Assembly (NCBI GenBank): GCA_025362575.1
Contig: JANYIQ010000240.1
Span: 1-47,085, forward strand
Length of the DNA: 47,085 bases
Direction of reading: 5' to 3'
DNA from: Bacteroidia bacterium
GTDB lineage: Bacteria > Bacteroidota > Bacteroidia > B-17B0 > Aurantibacillaceae
Part shown: positions 16,298 to 25,937 of the stretch, piece by piece
How the letters are laid out: every line of letters begins with the position of its first letter
Position numbering within the stretch: the first letter of the stretch is position 1
Program-made: the position numbers and the translations under genes
The notes under the pieces: generated by a model
Told to the model about the DNA's origin: nothing
The model's database searches: none
The model's input: the letters and a program-made list of their open reading frames with translations, nothing else

Positions 16298-19200
16298 ATG
16301 GTTAGACATTTACTATTTATATTACTTTTCTCTTCTTTTCTGGGGCTAAATGCTCAAACCCTTTATTGGGTGGGCGGTTCAGGCAATTTTAATGATGGCC
16401 AACATTGGAGTTTGACAAGTGGGGGTGTTTCTTCTGGAAAAATTCCAAACTCAAGTTCAGATGTTATTTTTGATGATAATTCTTCACCCGATTACAATAA
16501 TCCCGTAGTAAGTTTCGTAGGATTGAATTCTGTTCGGTCGATTTACTGCAAACAGGAATATTTTTCTATTCATTTTAACGGACTTATTTCTTCGAACTTA
16601 AGAATTGGTGGAGATTTTCAGTTAAACAGCAAATCCGTTTTTTCGGCAAGTACAAAACTTATTTTTTCAAACAGTAATTCAGTAAGCAGTTCTGTAAATT
16701 TTGCCGGTAATGTTTTACAAGCCGATGTGCTTTTTGAAGAGGGGAAATGGAATTTAAGAAGTTTTACTTTATCTGATAACAATGTTTTATCTTTTGTAAA
16801 AGGAGAATACGATCTTGGCCGCTCTATGATTATTGCCGGTGATATTATTGCGAATAGCGGAGGAGTAAAATTTAATTCGCAACAAGGTTTTGTAAAAGCA
16901 AAAAATAGATTAGATTTTGGTTCAAACGTAAAATTTAATGCAAATAATTTAACTGTTATTGGTCAAAAAAATAACCCGAATTTATTTAGAATTGATCCCA
17001 ACGCAGACCTTGGAAATAATTCCAAAATAATTAATAGTGTTATGGCTTGTAATATGGCCTATTCTTTCACAAGCCCCTCATGTAAAGGTTTATGTGATGG
17101 TTCGATGACTATTAATTTAAGTGCCGGTTGTACAACAGGTCCATACACATTAGTAACAAACACTTCGGCAACGGCTTGTGTTATTCCCGGAACAATTACC
17201 GGGGTTTCTGCACCAACATGGACCTTGGGTGGTTTATGTGGATGCCAAGGACAACAAATAGATTTTACTCTTTATGATGCAGGTGGTCCCGTGGATTTAC
17301 TTAGTGGGCTAAGTATGCCTGCTGACCCTACAAAAATAAAAATGCAAAACGTAGTTTCATTTCAGCCGAGTTGTTTTGGAGGTTGTAACGGATCATTTAC
17401 CTTTATTTTTATTGGAGGAGCAGGTCCGTATAGCTACACTGTCAATCCGCCCGGAAATAGTGCTGCCGGAATTTTCCCGGTAGTTACAACTACTGCTGCT
17501 GGTTTGTGCGCCGGAACGCATACGTTTACCATAAAAGATTCAAAGGGCTGTAAGGTCGATACTTCTTTTGTGATTGTGCCGCAAACTTCAATCACTCCAA
17601 ATCCTTCATCTGCTAATGTTACTTGTTTTGGTGCCAATAATGGAACTGCCGCGGTTAGCCCAACAGGTGGAACACCAGGATATACGGTTAATTGGAGTAA
17701 TGGAGCATTGAATACAGTTTCAGTTACCGGATTACCACCAACTCCACCTATACTAACGGCAACAATCACCGATACTAAAGGATGTGCGGTTACTCAAACA
17801 TTTAGTATAAGTCAACCACTAATAATGACTATTGTTCCTACAAAAACAAACGTCAGTTGCGGAGGTGGTTCCAACGGAACGGCATCTATTACAGCGGGTG
17901 GAGGAACGCCCGGCTATACTTATGTCTGGTCAGCACCTGGTGGTACAACAACTTCCATAACAAATATAATAGCCGGAACGTATACCTGTACAGTTACAGA
18001 TTCTAAAGGGTGTTCTACTTTTACGACAATTACAATTACCCAACCACCACCAATTACATTAACTCCAACATTTACCACTAACGTTTGTTTTGGAAATTGT
18101 CTGGGTTCGGCCAATGCTAACCCTACCGGAGGTACACCCGGCTTTACTTTTACGTGGACAGCACCCGGAAATGTGGTAATAGGTAATTCGCAAACCGTTA
18201 GTGGATTGTGTAATGGGATTTACACTGTAAATGTGAAGGATGCGGCAGCATTAGGCGGATGTACAAAACAAACCACCGTTCAGATCACATCACCCCCTGC
18301 CATTACATTAACAATAAATACGGCCAGTGTAAATTGTTTTGGTGCCTGTAACGGTTCGGCAACTGCTACTGCTATTGGAGGAACCGGAATATTTACCTAT
18401 ACTTTTGTAAATTCGGTTGGCACAGTGGTGAGCAGTACAAACACAGCTGTTAACTTATGTGCCGGTAATTATACAGCCACCATTAAAGATGTGCCCAACG
18501 GCTGTTCTACTTTTATCACCTTTAACATTGCACAGCCAACTCCAATTGTACAAAACGTTACCACCACAAGTGTTTCCTGCAGCGGTGCCTGTAATGGAAG
18601 TATCAATTCAATTCCATCTGGTGGTACCGGACCATATACCTTTACATTAGCATCATCAACTGCAACAGTATTTACCGCACCGCCGTACATTAATTTATGC
18701 GCCGGTATTTATACTTTAACGGTTGGAGGAAATCCTGCAAGCTGTAAAGTAACACAAACAGTAAGTATATTACAGCCCAATACATTTACCTTAAGTATCG
18801 TTACCACTTCACTTTCCTGTTTCGGAGATTGTAATGCTTCCCTTGCAGGAAGTATAATTGGAGGAACAGGACCTTATACATTCACGTGGACAACTCCTTC
18901 TACAACTTTATCAACTGCAGCCATCAACGGTCAGTGTGTTGGTAATTATACCTTCGCTGTAAAAGATGCAAACGGTTGTACAAGTAGTGTTACAGCAACA
19001 ATTACTTCACCTCCACCAATAACCGTTACCATAACAGCAACTGCAGCAACCTGTAATGGTTCGTGTAACGGAATATTAAGTGCCGGTGTTGGAGGTGGTA
19101 CGCCTGGGTATACTTATAATTGGTCATCGCCAGGAAGTGTTTTAAGTTCAATGAATGGTTTGTGTGCCGGCAATTATACATTAACAGTTACCGATGTTAA

Positions 19201-22200
19201 AGGATGTACCGTTACTGCAACATCAACAATAACTGCTCCACCTGCAATTGTGATCACCACCACTGCAGTTCCAACTAATTGCGCTGGCAGTTGCGACGGA
19301 CAAGCCATTGCCAATGCGGTTGGCGGAACACCGGGATATGTTTATTCATGGAATTCCATTCCTACTCAAACAACAGCGGCAACAACGGCTGTTCTGTGTG
19401 CAGGAAATTATGTTGTTAATGTTACCGATTCAAAGGGTTGTATAAATTCAGCGAACGTAATTATTACTTCTCCGCCTGCTTTATCGGCAGCGATAACAGG
19501 AGTAAAACCAAGTTGTAATGTCTGTATAGGTGCAGCAACTGTAACTGCCGGTGGTGGAACAGCTCCCTATCAATACACATGGACACCATCTGCACAAACA
19601 ACTTCGGTTGCAACGAATTTATGTATTGGTAATTATACGGTTTTAGTTAAAGACAGCAAAGGATGTACTGTAACAACGACAGTTAACATTGCCCAAACCA
19701 TTCTAATTATTTTAACTACTAACGGATCAACACTAGCCTGTAATGGAGCTTGCACGGGTATTGCAACTGCAAATGCTGCCGGGGGATTACTTCCGTATAC
19801 ATACGTTTGGAACAATAGCATTCCTGCTGTGATCTCAAATACCGACGTTGCTACTAATTTATGTGCAGGAGCATATACAGTTACAGTTTCTGATGCTAAT
19901 CTTTGTTCTAATACAGCAACAATTGCTTTTTCAAATCCACCTGCAATAAATGTAACTTTTACCACAACAAATGCTAAGTGTAACACACAATGTAATGGAG
20001 CCATTTCGGTTACCGCAACCGGTGGAACAGGCGCTATCTCATACACCTGGTCGCCAGGAAATCCTACAGGACAAGGTACACCAAACATTACTAATTTATG
20101 TGCGGGCACTTATACTTTAAATCTTAAGGATGCAAACAGTTGTGTGAAGCAGCAAACTTTTACGATAACTGATCCACCTGCAATAGTTTCTACGTTCACG
20201 GCAAATAATCCTACTACTTGTACAGGAACAAACGGTTCTATTTTTTCGACTGTTTCCGGTGGAACAGGTCCTTATCAATATACCTGGACTCCTCCCGGAA
20301 CCATTAATACTTCTTCAATAGGAGGCATTAGCGCCGGAACTTATTCCTTGGTGGTGAAAGATTTTGCCGGATGTACAACCACATTAATTACTACACTTAG
20401 TGATCCATTAGGGCCAACGGTTACTGTAACATCTAATTCTATTTTGTGTAATGGATCTTGTTCAGGAACTGCAACTGTTTCTGCTTTGGGTAGCGGACCA
20501 TTCAACATCTTATGGTCGGCACCTATTTCATCTACTAACACAACTGTAAGCGGAATATGTCAAGGAACATTTGCTGTGAATGTTACTGATGCTTTAAATT
20601 GTTTAACAAGTAAAACATTAAGTATAAGTCAACCGCCAACGTTCAGTTTAAATCCTACAGTAACAAATCCGGGATGCGCAAGTGCCTGCACGGGCTCGAT
20701 AGTTACTGCACCGGCAGGTGGAACTCCTGTGTATAATTTTACCTGGTCGCCGGGAGCAGTGAATTCACAAAATTTAAATAACATTTGTTCAGGCACATAT
20801 ACGGCAAATATTAAGGATGCTAATAATTGTGCGTATACTCAAACATTCAATATTGTGCAACCTTCAATTTTATCATTAACGTTTACTACCGCTAATGTAA
20901 AATGTAATTCGATTTGTAATGGCTCAATTTCTGTTTCTGTATCCGGTGGAACCGCACCTTATACATATAGTTGGACACCGGTTGGAGCATTTCCGGGATC
21001 ACTGCTCAGTAATGTAATAAACTTATGCGCCAATATTTATTCTGTAACCGTAAAGGATGCCAATAATTGCAGCACAACAGCTACAGTTCAGATAACGGAA
21101 CCCGCAGCATTAACAACAACAGTTGTGGCAGTAGGAGCAATTTGTAACGGACAGTGTAACGGAAGTGCAACGGTAACCATTGCCGGCGGTACACCATTAT
21201 ACGCGATCAGCTGGAGTGGTTCAGGAGTTATTACGAGTACAATAAATTCTTTATGTGCCGGAAATTATACTTCAACAGTTACCGATGCGAATGGATGTGT
21301 GGTTACAAAAAGTTTAAGTATTTCTCAGCCTGCTCCGATAACGGTTACTCTCACGCCAACAAATCCAAAATGTAATGGGTCTTGCGACGGAAGTATTTCA
21401 ACATTGGTTGCAGGAGGTACACCGGCCTATACTTATTCATGGATCCCGGCCGGAGCCGCAGTGCAAAACCCAACAAATTTATGTGCCGGAAGTTACACCG
21501 GTATTGTTACAGATATTAATGGATGTAAAGGGCAAAACGTAACCGTTTTAACTAACCCGGCAAAATTATTGGCAAACGTTACGTTTACAAATCCTTCCTG
21601 TGCGGCGAATTGTAACGGAGCAGCAATAAGTAATCCAAGTAACGGAACAGCACCTTTTACTTATACATGGACCGGTCCTCCCGTTCAGAATACACAAAGT
21701 GTAAATGCTTTATGCGCAGGAACGTATTCATATATAGTAAAAGACAGTAAAGGTTGTCTGGATACTCAGCAGGTTGTATTGGTTAATCCTCCTACATTAA
21801 CAATAAACCCTGCCATTGCACCTGCAACTTGCGGAGCAGCTTCATGTAACGGTTCAATTACAATAGCAGCTTTAGGTGGTACACCTAGTTATTCATTTGC
21901 GTGGTCGGCACCAATTGTTTCAACAACTTCGGTGGTAACAAATGTTTGCGCAGGTTTATATACTGTTACAGTTACCGATTCGAAAAGTTGCTCTGCTACA
22001 TTTACGATTCCGGTAAGTAACTCAAACGGACCAAGCGGATCAACAATTTCATTTACCAACGTAACTTGCAATAGCTTGTGCAATGGTGCCGCATCGGTAA
22101 CCAATCCTGTTGGTGGAACGCCAACGTATACGGTCATGTGGGTTGCCACCTCTTCAACCGTTATGCCATTCACGAATTTATGTGCTAATACTTATACAGT

Positions 22201-24877
22201 AAAGATAACCGACTCTGCTCTTCCTACGGGTTGCATACTTTTCCAGTCTGTTGTAATTTCTCAACCTCCACCTTTACTTGCCAATTCAACAATTAATTTA
22301 CCATTGTGTAATGGTGTTTGTAACGGAAGCATTACATCTGCACCAACAGGGGGTAATCCCGGATATAATTTTAACTGGAGTACAGGTGCATCTAATGCCG
22401 GATTAACTTCAACCGTTACCAGTTTATGTACAGGAAATTATACATTGAACATTACGGATACTAAAGGTTGCGTTTCTACGCAAACATTTAATATGCCGGG
22501 TTCAACAAGCATTACCGGAAATACAGTAGCCGTAAATAATAAATGTTTCGGAAACTGTAACGGAAGTATTTTAGCAGCTGCAGTTGCAGGAGGATCACCG
22601 CCCTATACTTTTAACTGGAGCGATCCGATGGGACAATCTACCGCACAAGCCACAGGATTATGTAACGGAAATTATTTTGTTATCATTAAAGACACAAAAG
22701 GATGTTTCGATACTTTAAAATCAAAGATCACTTCGCCTGCGGCCATAACTTTAACTTCATCAGTTGTTCAGCCAACTTGCGGATTATGTAATGGAACATC
22801 TACGGTTGGTGCTTTAGGCGGAACTGCTCCGTTCACGTACTCATGGAGTAGCGGAGCAACAGGGATAACTGCAAGTAATTTATGTGCCGGCTTATACATG
22901 GTATCTATCACCGATAATCAGGGCTGTGCCCAAAACGTAAGTGTAACAATTAATAACTCCAGTACCATAAGTTCAACGATCAGTTCTACAAACGAAACCT
23001 GTTTTGCACAATGTAATGGTACAGCTTCGGTAACCGCAAGCGGTGGAACGGCTCCGCTCAGTTTTGCATGGGTTTCACCAACATCTACACTTTCTTCTTT
23101 AAGTGGATTATGCGGCGGAACCTATTTTGTTCAGATAACAGATTCCAAAGGTTGTATACGAACCGAATCGGCAACAATTAATTCTGCAACTAATTTAACG
23201 GTTACACCATTTGTTACCCAGCCAACCTGTCTTGCGAATAACGACGGAACAATAACGGTGAATGTAACCGGCGGAGCAGGTGCAATTACTTACAACTGGG
23301 CACCTGTTGCCGGAGCAACCGCAACATTAAATAATATTGGAGCAGGAACCTACACCTTAACAATAACCCGTGGTGGTTGTACAAAAACTTCGGTATTTGT
23401 AATTTCAAACCAAAACGGACCTGTTGTAAATCTAACTTCAACAAATCCTCTTTGTAATGGCGTTTGTTCAGGTGTTGCCAATTTAACGGTAACATCAGGA
23501 GTTGGTCCTTATGTATTTAATTGGAGTAGTGGCGCGGCAGTAAATACACCATCAGCAAGTACGGCGAGTGGATTGTGCAATGGTCTGGTAACCGTAACCG
23601 TAACAGCAGGCAATGGTTGTAAGGTAACTCAAAATGTAAACATTACTCAACCAACACCAATTGTAAATAGTTTACCGATCATAAAAATTCCAAAATGTAA
23701 TAACGATTGCAATGGATCTATAAGTTTAGTAACCAGTGGAGGAACATTACCTTATATATACGCATGGAATCCTGCAGGGAACACAAACCCATTAATTAAT
23801 TTATGTGCAGGACCATATACAGCAACCATCACAGATGCGAACGGTTGTGCTTCAGCTTCCACATTTACATTATTAAATCCACCTCCGTTTGGTTTAGCAG
23901 TAGGCACAGTAAGTTCATCCTGTAACACAACTCCTGACGGCGCGATAACAACTACGGTTACCGGCGGTGTTCCGGCTTATTCTTATACATGGACGGGTCC
24001 CGCAACATTTACAAGTAATGCAGCAATCCTAAATAATATCTTATCCGGTACTTATTCGTTATCCTTAACTGATTTTGCAGGTTGCAAAAAAGACACAGTG
24101 GTTCAGGTGATCTCAACAGTAACTGTAATTGCAAATGCCGGTAAAGATTCAGCTTTCTGTCAAAATGAAAATTATCTTCTGAACGGTTCATTATCTACAG
24201 GTGCATTAACCTATCAATGGATCCAGGTAACAAGTGGCGGAACAGTAAATATTGCACCTACTCAAACTACTATTGTAAGCCCTGTTTTAGGAACATCAAC
24301 CTTTGTATTAATTGCCTCGAATAGCGGATGTGTGAGTAAAGACACTATGAAATTAACCTCAAATGCACTTCCTATTGTTGATGCTGGTCCGGATGCCATC
24401 ATGCCGATCTATACTTCAACTGTAATTGGAGGTTCTCCAACAGCACCAACAGCAATTACATTCAGTTGGACACCATCTACATTTTTAGACAATGGAACAA
24501 TTGCGAATCCAATGGCATCCAATACTGTAAATACAACTTATACTGTAACGGTTACTGATGCAAATGGATGTACCGCATCGGATACAATGCACGTATTGAT
24601 TTACCCTCAAATAGTAATTCCGAATGGATTTAGTCCGAACGCCGATGGTAAAAATGATACCTGGATGATCGATAATATTCAGCAGTTCCCGGATTGCACC
24701 GTTGAGGTATTTAACCGCTGGGGCGAATCCTTATTGTATTCTAAAGGATATACTCAAACCTGGGACGGAAGGTATAAAGGAAAAGAATTACCGGTGGGTA
24801 CTTATTATTACATAATTGATCTGCATCATCCGGCATTTACGAAAGCATACACGGGACCACTTACCATATTCAGATAA
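16298..24877 (+). CDS. Giant SprB-repeat cell-surface adhesin with T9SS type B C-terminal domain
   Basis: The 2859-residue protein has a signal peptide (MVRHLLFILLFSSFLGLNAQ), an N-terminal domain starting LYWVGGSGNFNDGQHWS (to about residue 250), and about 30 SprB-type repeats of roughly 75-80 residues. Each repeat follows the pattern C-x-x-x-C-N-G ... G-G-T-x-P-Y-x-Y-x-W ... L-C-A-G-x-Y-x-x-x-V-x-D-x-x-G-C. Two PKD-like domains and a gliding-motility-associated C-terminal domain follow (IPNGFSPNADGKNDTW, FNRWGE, WDGRYKGKELPVGTYYY), the signal for type IX secretion with PorP/SprF-type partners. SprB itself is a mobile gliding adhesin in Flavobacterium; this protein may serve gliding, attachment or biofilm. 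The repeat cysteines suggest many disulphides. PorP/SprF starts 2 nt downstream. Long antisense ORFs within it are composition artefacts. Confidence 0.95.
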   Translation: MVRHLLFILLFSSFLGLNAQTLYWVGGSGNFNDGQHWSLTSGGVSSGKIPNSSSDVIFDDNSSPDYNNPVVSFVGLNSVRSIYCKQEYFSIHFNGLISSNLRIGGDFQLNSKSVFSASTKLIFSNSNSVSSSVNFAGNVLQADVLFEEGKWNLRSFTLSDNNVLSFVKGEYDLGRSMIIAGDIIANSGGVKFNSQQGFVKAKNRLDFGSNVKFNANNLTVIGQKNNPNLFRIDPNADLGNNSKIINSVMACNMAYSFTSPSCKGLCDGSMTINLSAGCTTGPYTLVTNTSATACVIPGTITGVSAPTWTLGGLCGCQGQQIDFTLYDAGGPVDLLSGLSMPADPTKIKMQNVVSFQPSCFGGCNGSFTFIFIGGAGPYSYTVNPPGNSAAGIFPVVTTTAAGLCAGTHTFTIKDSKGCKVDTSFVIVPQTSITPNPSSANVTCFGANNGTAAVSPTGGTPGYTVNWSNGALNTVSVTGLPPTPPILTATITDTKGCAVTQTFSISQPLIMTIVPTKTNVSCGGGSNGTASITAGGGTPGYTYVWSAPGGTTTSITNIIAGTYTCTVTDSKGCSTFTTITITQPPPITLTPTFTTNVCFGNCLGSANANPTGGTPGFTFTWTAPGNVVIGNSQTVSGLCNGIYTVNVKDAAALGGCTKQTTVQITSPPAITLTINTASVNCFGACNGSATATAIGGTGIFTYTFVNSVGTVVSSTNTAVNLCAGNYTATIKDVPNGCSTFITFNIAQPTPIVQNVTTTSVSCSGACNGSINSIPSGGTGPYTFTLASSTATVFTAPPYINLCAGIYTLTVGGNPASCKVTQTVSILQPNTFTLSIVTTSLSCFGDCNASLAGSIIGGTGPYTFTWTTPSTTLSTAAINGQCVGNYTFAVKDANGCTSSVTATITSPPPITVTITATAATCNGSCNGILSAGVGGGTPGYTYNWSSPGSVLSSMNGLCAGNYTLTVTDVKGCTVTATSTITAPPAIVITTTAVPTNCAGSCDGQAIANAVGGTPGYVYSWNSIPTQTTAATTAVLCAGNYVVNVTDSKGCINSANVIITSPPALSAAITGVKPSCNVCIGAATVTAGGGTAPYQYTWTPSAQTTSVATNLCIGNYTVLVKDSKGCTVTTTVNIAQTILIILTTNGSTLACNGACTGIATANAAGGLLPYTYVWNNSIPAVISNTDVATNLCAGAYTVTVSDANLCSNTATIAFSNPPAINVTFTTTNAKCNTQCNGAISVTATGGTGAISYTWSPGNPTGQGTPNITNLCAGTYTLNLKDANSCVKQQTFTITDPPAIVSTFTANNPTTCTGTNGSIFSTVSGGTGPYQYTWTPPGTINTSSIGGISAGTYSLVVKDFAGCTTTLITTLSDPLGPTVTVTSNSILCNGSCSGTATVSALGSGPFNILWSAPISSTNTTVSGICQGTFAVNVTDALNCLTSKTLSISQPPTFSLNPTVTNPGCASACTGSIVTAPAGGTPVYNFTWSPGAVNSQNLNNICSGTYTANIKDANNCAYTQTFNIVQPSILSLTFTTANVKCNSICNGSISVSVSGGTAPYTYSWTPVGAFPGSLLSNVINLCANIYSVTVKDANNCSTTATVQITEPAALTTTVVAVGAICNGQCNGSATVTIAGGTPLYAISWSGSGVITSTINSLCAGNYTSTVTDANGCVVTKSLSISQPAPITVTLTPTNPKCNGSCDGSISTLVAGGTPAYTYSWIPAGAAVQNPTNLCAGSYTGIVTDINGCKGQNVTVLTNPAKLLANVTFTNPSCAANCNGAAISNPSNGTAPFTYTWTGPPVQNTQSVNALCAGTYSYIVKDSKGCLDTQQVVLVNPPTLTINPAIAPATCGAASCNGSITIAALGGTPSYSFAWSAPIVSTTSVVTNVCAGLYTVTVTDSKSCSATFTIPVSNSNGPSGSTISFTNVTCNSLCNGAASVTNPVGGTPTYTVMWVATSSTVMPFTNLCANTYTVKITDSALPTGCILFQSVVISQPPPLLANSTINLPLCNGVCNGSITSAPTGGNPGYNFNWSTGASNAGLTSTVTSLCTGNYTLNITDTKGCVSTQTFNMPGSTSITGNTVAVNNKCFGNCNGSILAAAVAGGSPPYTFNWSDPMGQSTAQATGLCNGNYFVIIKDTKGCFDTLKSKITSPAAITLTSSVVQPTCGLCNGTSTVGALGGTAPFTYSWSSGATGITASNLCAGLYMVSITDNQGCAQNVSVTINNSSTISSTISSTNETCFAQCNGTASVTASGGTAPLSFAWVSPTSTLSSLSGLCGGTYFVQITDSKGCIRTESATINSATNLTVTPFVTQPTCLANNDGTITVNVTGGAGAITYNWAPVAGATATLNNIGAGTYTLTITRGGCTKTSVFVISNQNGPVVNLTSTNPLCNGVCSGVANLTVTSGVGPYVFNWSSGAAVNTPSASTASGLCNGLVTVTVTAGNGCKVTQNVNITQPTPIVNSLPIIKIPKCNNDCNGSISLVTSGGTLPYIYAWNPAGNTNPLINLCAGPYTATITDANGCASASTFTLLNPPPFGLAVGTVSSSCNTTPDGAITTTVTGGVPAYSYTWTGPATFTSNAAILNNILSGTYSLSLTDFAGCKKDTVVQVISTVTVIANAGKDSAFCQNENYLLNGSLSTGALTYQWIQVTSGGTVNIAPTQTTIVSPVLGTSTFVLIASNSGCVSKDTMKLTSNALPIVDAGPDAIMPIYTSTVIGGSPTAPTAITFSWTPSTFLDNGTIANPMASNTVNTTYTVTVTDANGCTASDTMHVLIYPQIVIPNGFSPNADGKNDTWMIDNIQQFPDCTVEVFNRWGESLLYSKGYTQTWDGRYKGKELPVGTYYYIIDLHHPAFTKAYTGPLTIFR
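17064..24115 (+). repeat. SprB-type repeat array inside the giant adhesin (about 30 units)
   Basis: Counted by eye from the C...CNG motif, 30 units follow one another, each about 75-80 codons. Units are diverged at DNA level, so this is an old array kept by selection on the protein rather than a recent amplification. The limits are approximate. Confidence 0.8.
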
Positions 24878-24878
24878 A

Positions 24879-25796
24879 ATGAAGAAAATAGTATACATAT
24901 TTATTTTTGTGATGGTGTTGGCTAACATTAAGGCGCAGCAATTACCTCAGTATACCCAATACATGCTGAACGAATTTGCCATTAACCCTGCCGCCGCCGG
25001 AAAAAGTAACTATGCTGAGGTAGTTTCAAATAACCGCTATCAGTGGGTAGGAATTGTTGATGCTCCAAGAACTTATAATCTGGCCGTGAATGGTCCCATG
25101 AAAAATCGTAACATGGGATTAGGCATGCAATTGTTTACTGATATCGTTGGTCCTACCAGAAGAGTTGGTATTAATCTGTCTTACGCTTATCACATTAAAA
25201 TTAATGATGACACCAGAATATCAATGGGATTAACCGCCGGGATTTTACAATGGGGTATCGACGGTCATAAATTGTTATTGCATGATAGCGGTGATGATAA
25301 TCTTTTGGTGCAGTATCAAACAGTGGTAGTTCCGGATTTTGGAGCAGGAATTATGCTGCATGGCAAAAAGTATTATCTGGGGGTTTCAGTTCCTCAATTG
25401 TATCAGAGTAAACTTAATCTTTACCCGGGAGGTGATAGTAAAGGTAAATTGGTATCTCAATTAAATGTGAATGGCGCCTATAAATTTGATGTGGGTGATG
25501 ATTTTAAAGTTGAACCTTCTTTTCTGGTTAAATATGAAAGTCCTGCCCCGGTTAAATTTGATGGCGGCGTTAGGGTAATTTATCAGGATCAGGTTTGGTT
25601 GGGTGGAACATACAGACATAATGATGCGTTTACAGCATTAATAGGATTTATGTTCAAGAATTACCTGATGATCGGATACTCTTACGATTTTTCAACAACC
25701 CGTATACGCAAATACAGTTCAGGCACACATGAAATTGTGCTTGGCTTGCGTTTTTCGCGCAAACAAAACAAAAACTGGACACAGGATGATAAATAA
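24879..25796 (+). CDS. PorP/SprF family type IX secretion membrane protein
   Basis: I start the 305-residue protein at the ATG at 24879 (MKKIVYIFIFVMVLANIKAQ, a signal peptide); the longer frame overlaps the adhesin. The mature start QLPQYTQYMLNEFAINPAAAGKS is the hallmark of the PorP/SprF family of outer-membrane beta-barrel proteins. SprF is needed for export of SprB in Flavobacterium, and genes of this family usually follow their T9SS type B cargo. The distance of one base between the adhesin stop and this start points to translational coupling and a dedicated partner role. Confidence 0.95.
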   Translation: MKKIVYIFIFVMVLANIKAQQLPQYTQYMLNEFAINPAAAGKSNYAEVVSNNRYQWVGIVDAPRTYNLAVNGPMKNRNMGLGMQLFTDIVGPTRRVGINLSYAYHIKINDDTRISMGLTAGILQWGIDGHKLLLHDSGDDNLLVQYQTVVVPDFGAGIMLHGKKYYLGVSVPQLYQSKLNLYPGGDSKGKLVSQLNVNGAYKFDVGDDFKVEPSFLVKYESPAPVKFDGGVRVIYQDQVWLGGTYRHNDAFTALIGFMFKNYLMIGYSYDFSTTRIRKYSSGTHEIVLGLRFSRKQNKNWTQDDK

Positions 25797-25937
25797 GCCT
25801 GTCTGTTTCAGATTTACAATCTTTTATCTTTTCAATACTAATTCGTAGCTAAATAATCGCTTAGATTAATTATTTTTACCCTGTTGGATTCAAGTTCCGG
25901 ATCAAAGGTATTTCGAATTAAAGATCCTAAAGGGTTT

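Noticed and set aside
17434-22173. Several antisense ORFs of 60-158 residues inside the SprB-repeat gene
   Set aside because: They recur with the repeat period and have low-complexity Val/Pro/Thr composition, so they are reflections of the repeat code.
16298-24877. CRISPR array or recent tandem amplification
   Set aside because: The repeats are about 230 bp, coding, diverged and in frame; there are no short identical repeats with unique spacers.
24816-24878. Extended start of the PorP/SprF gene overlapping the adhesin
   Set aside because: The ATG at 24879 begins a clear signal peptide; the extension is basic and would spoil it.
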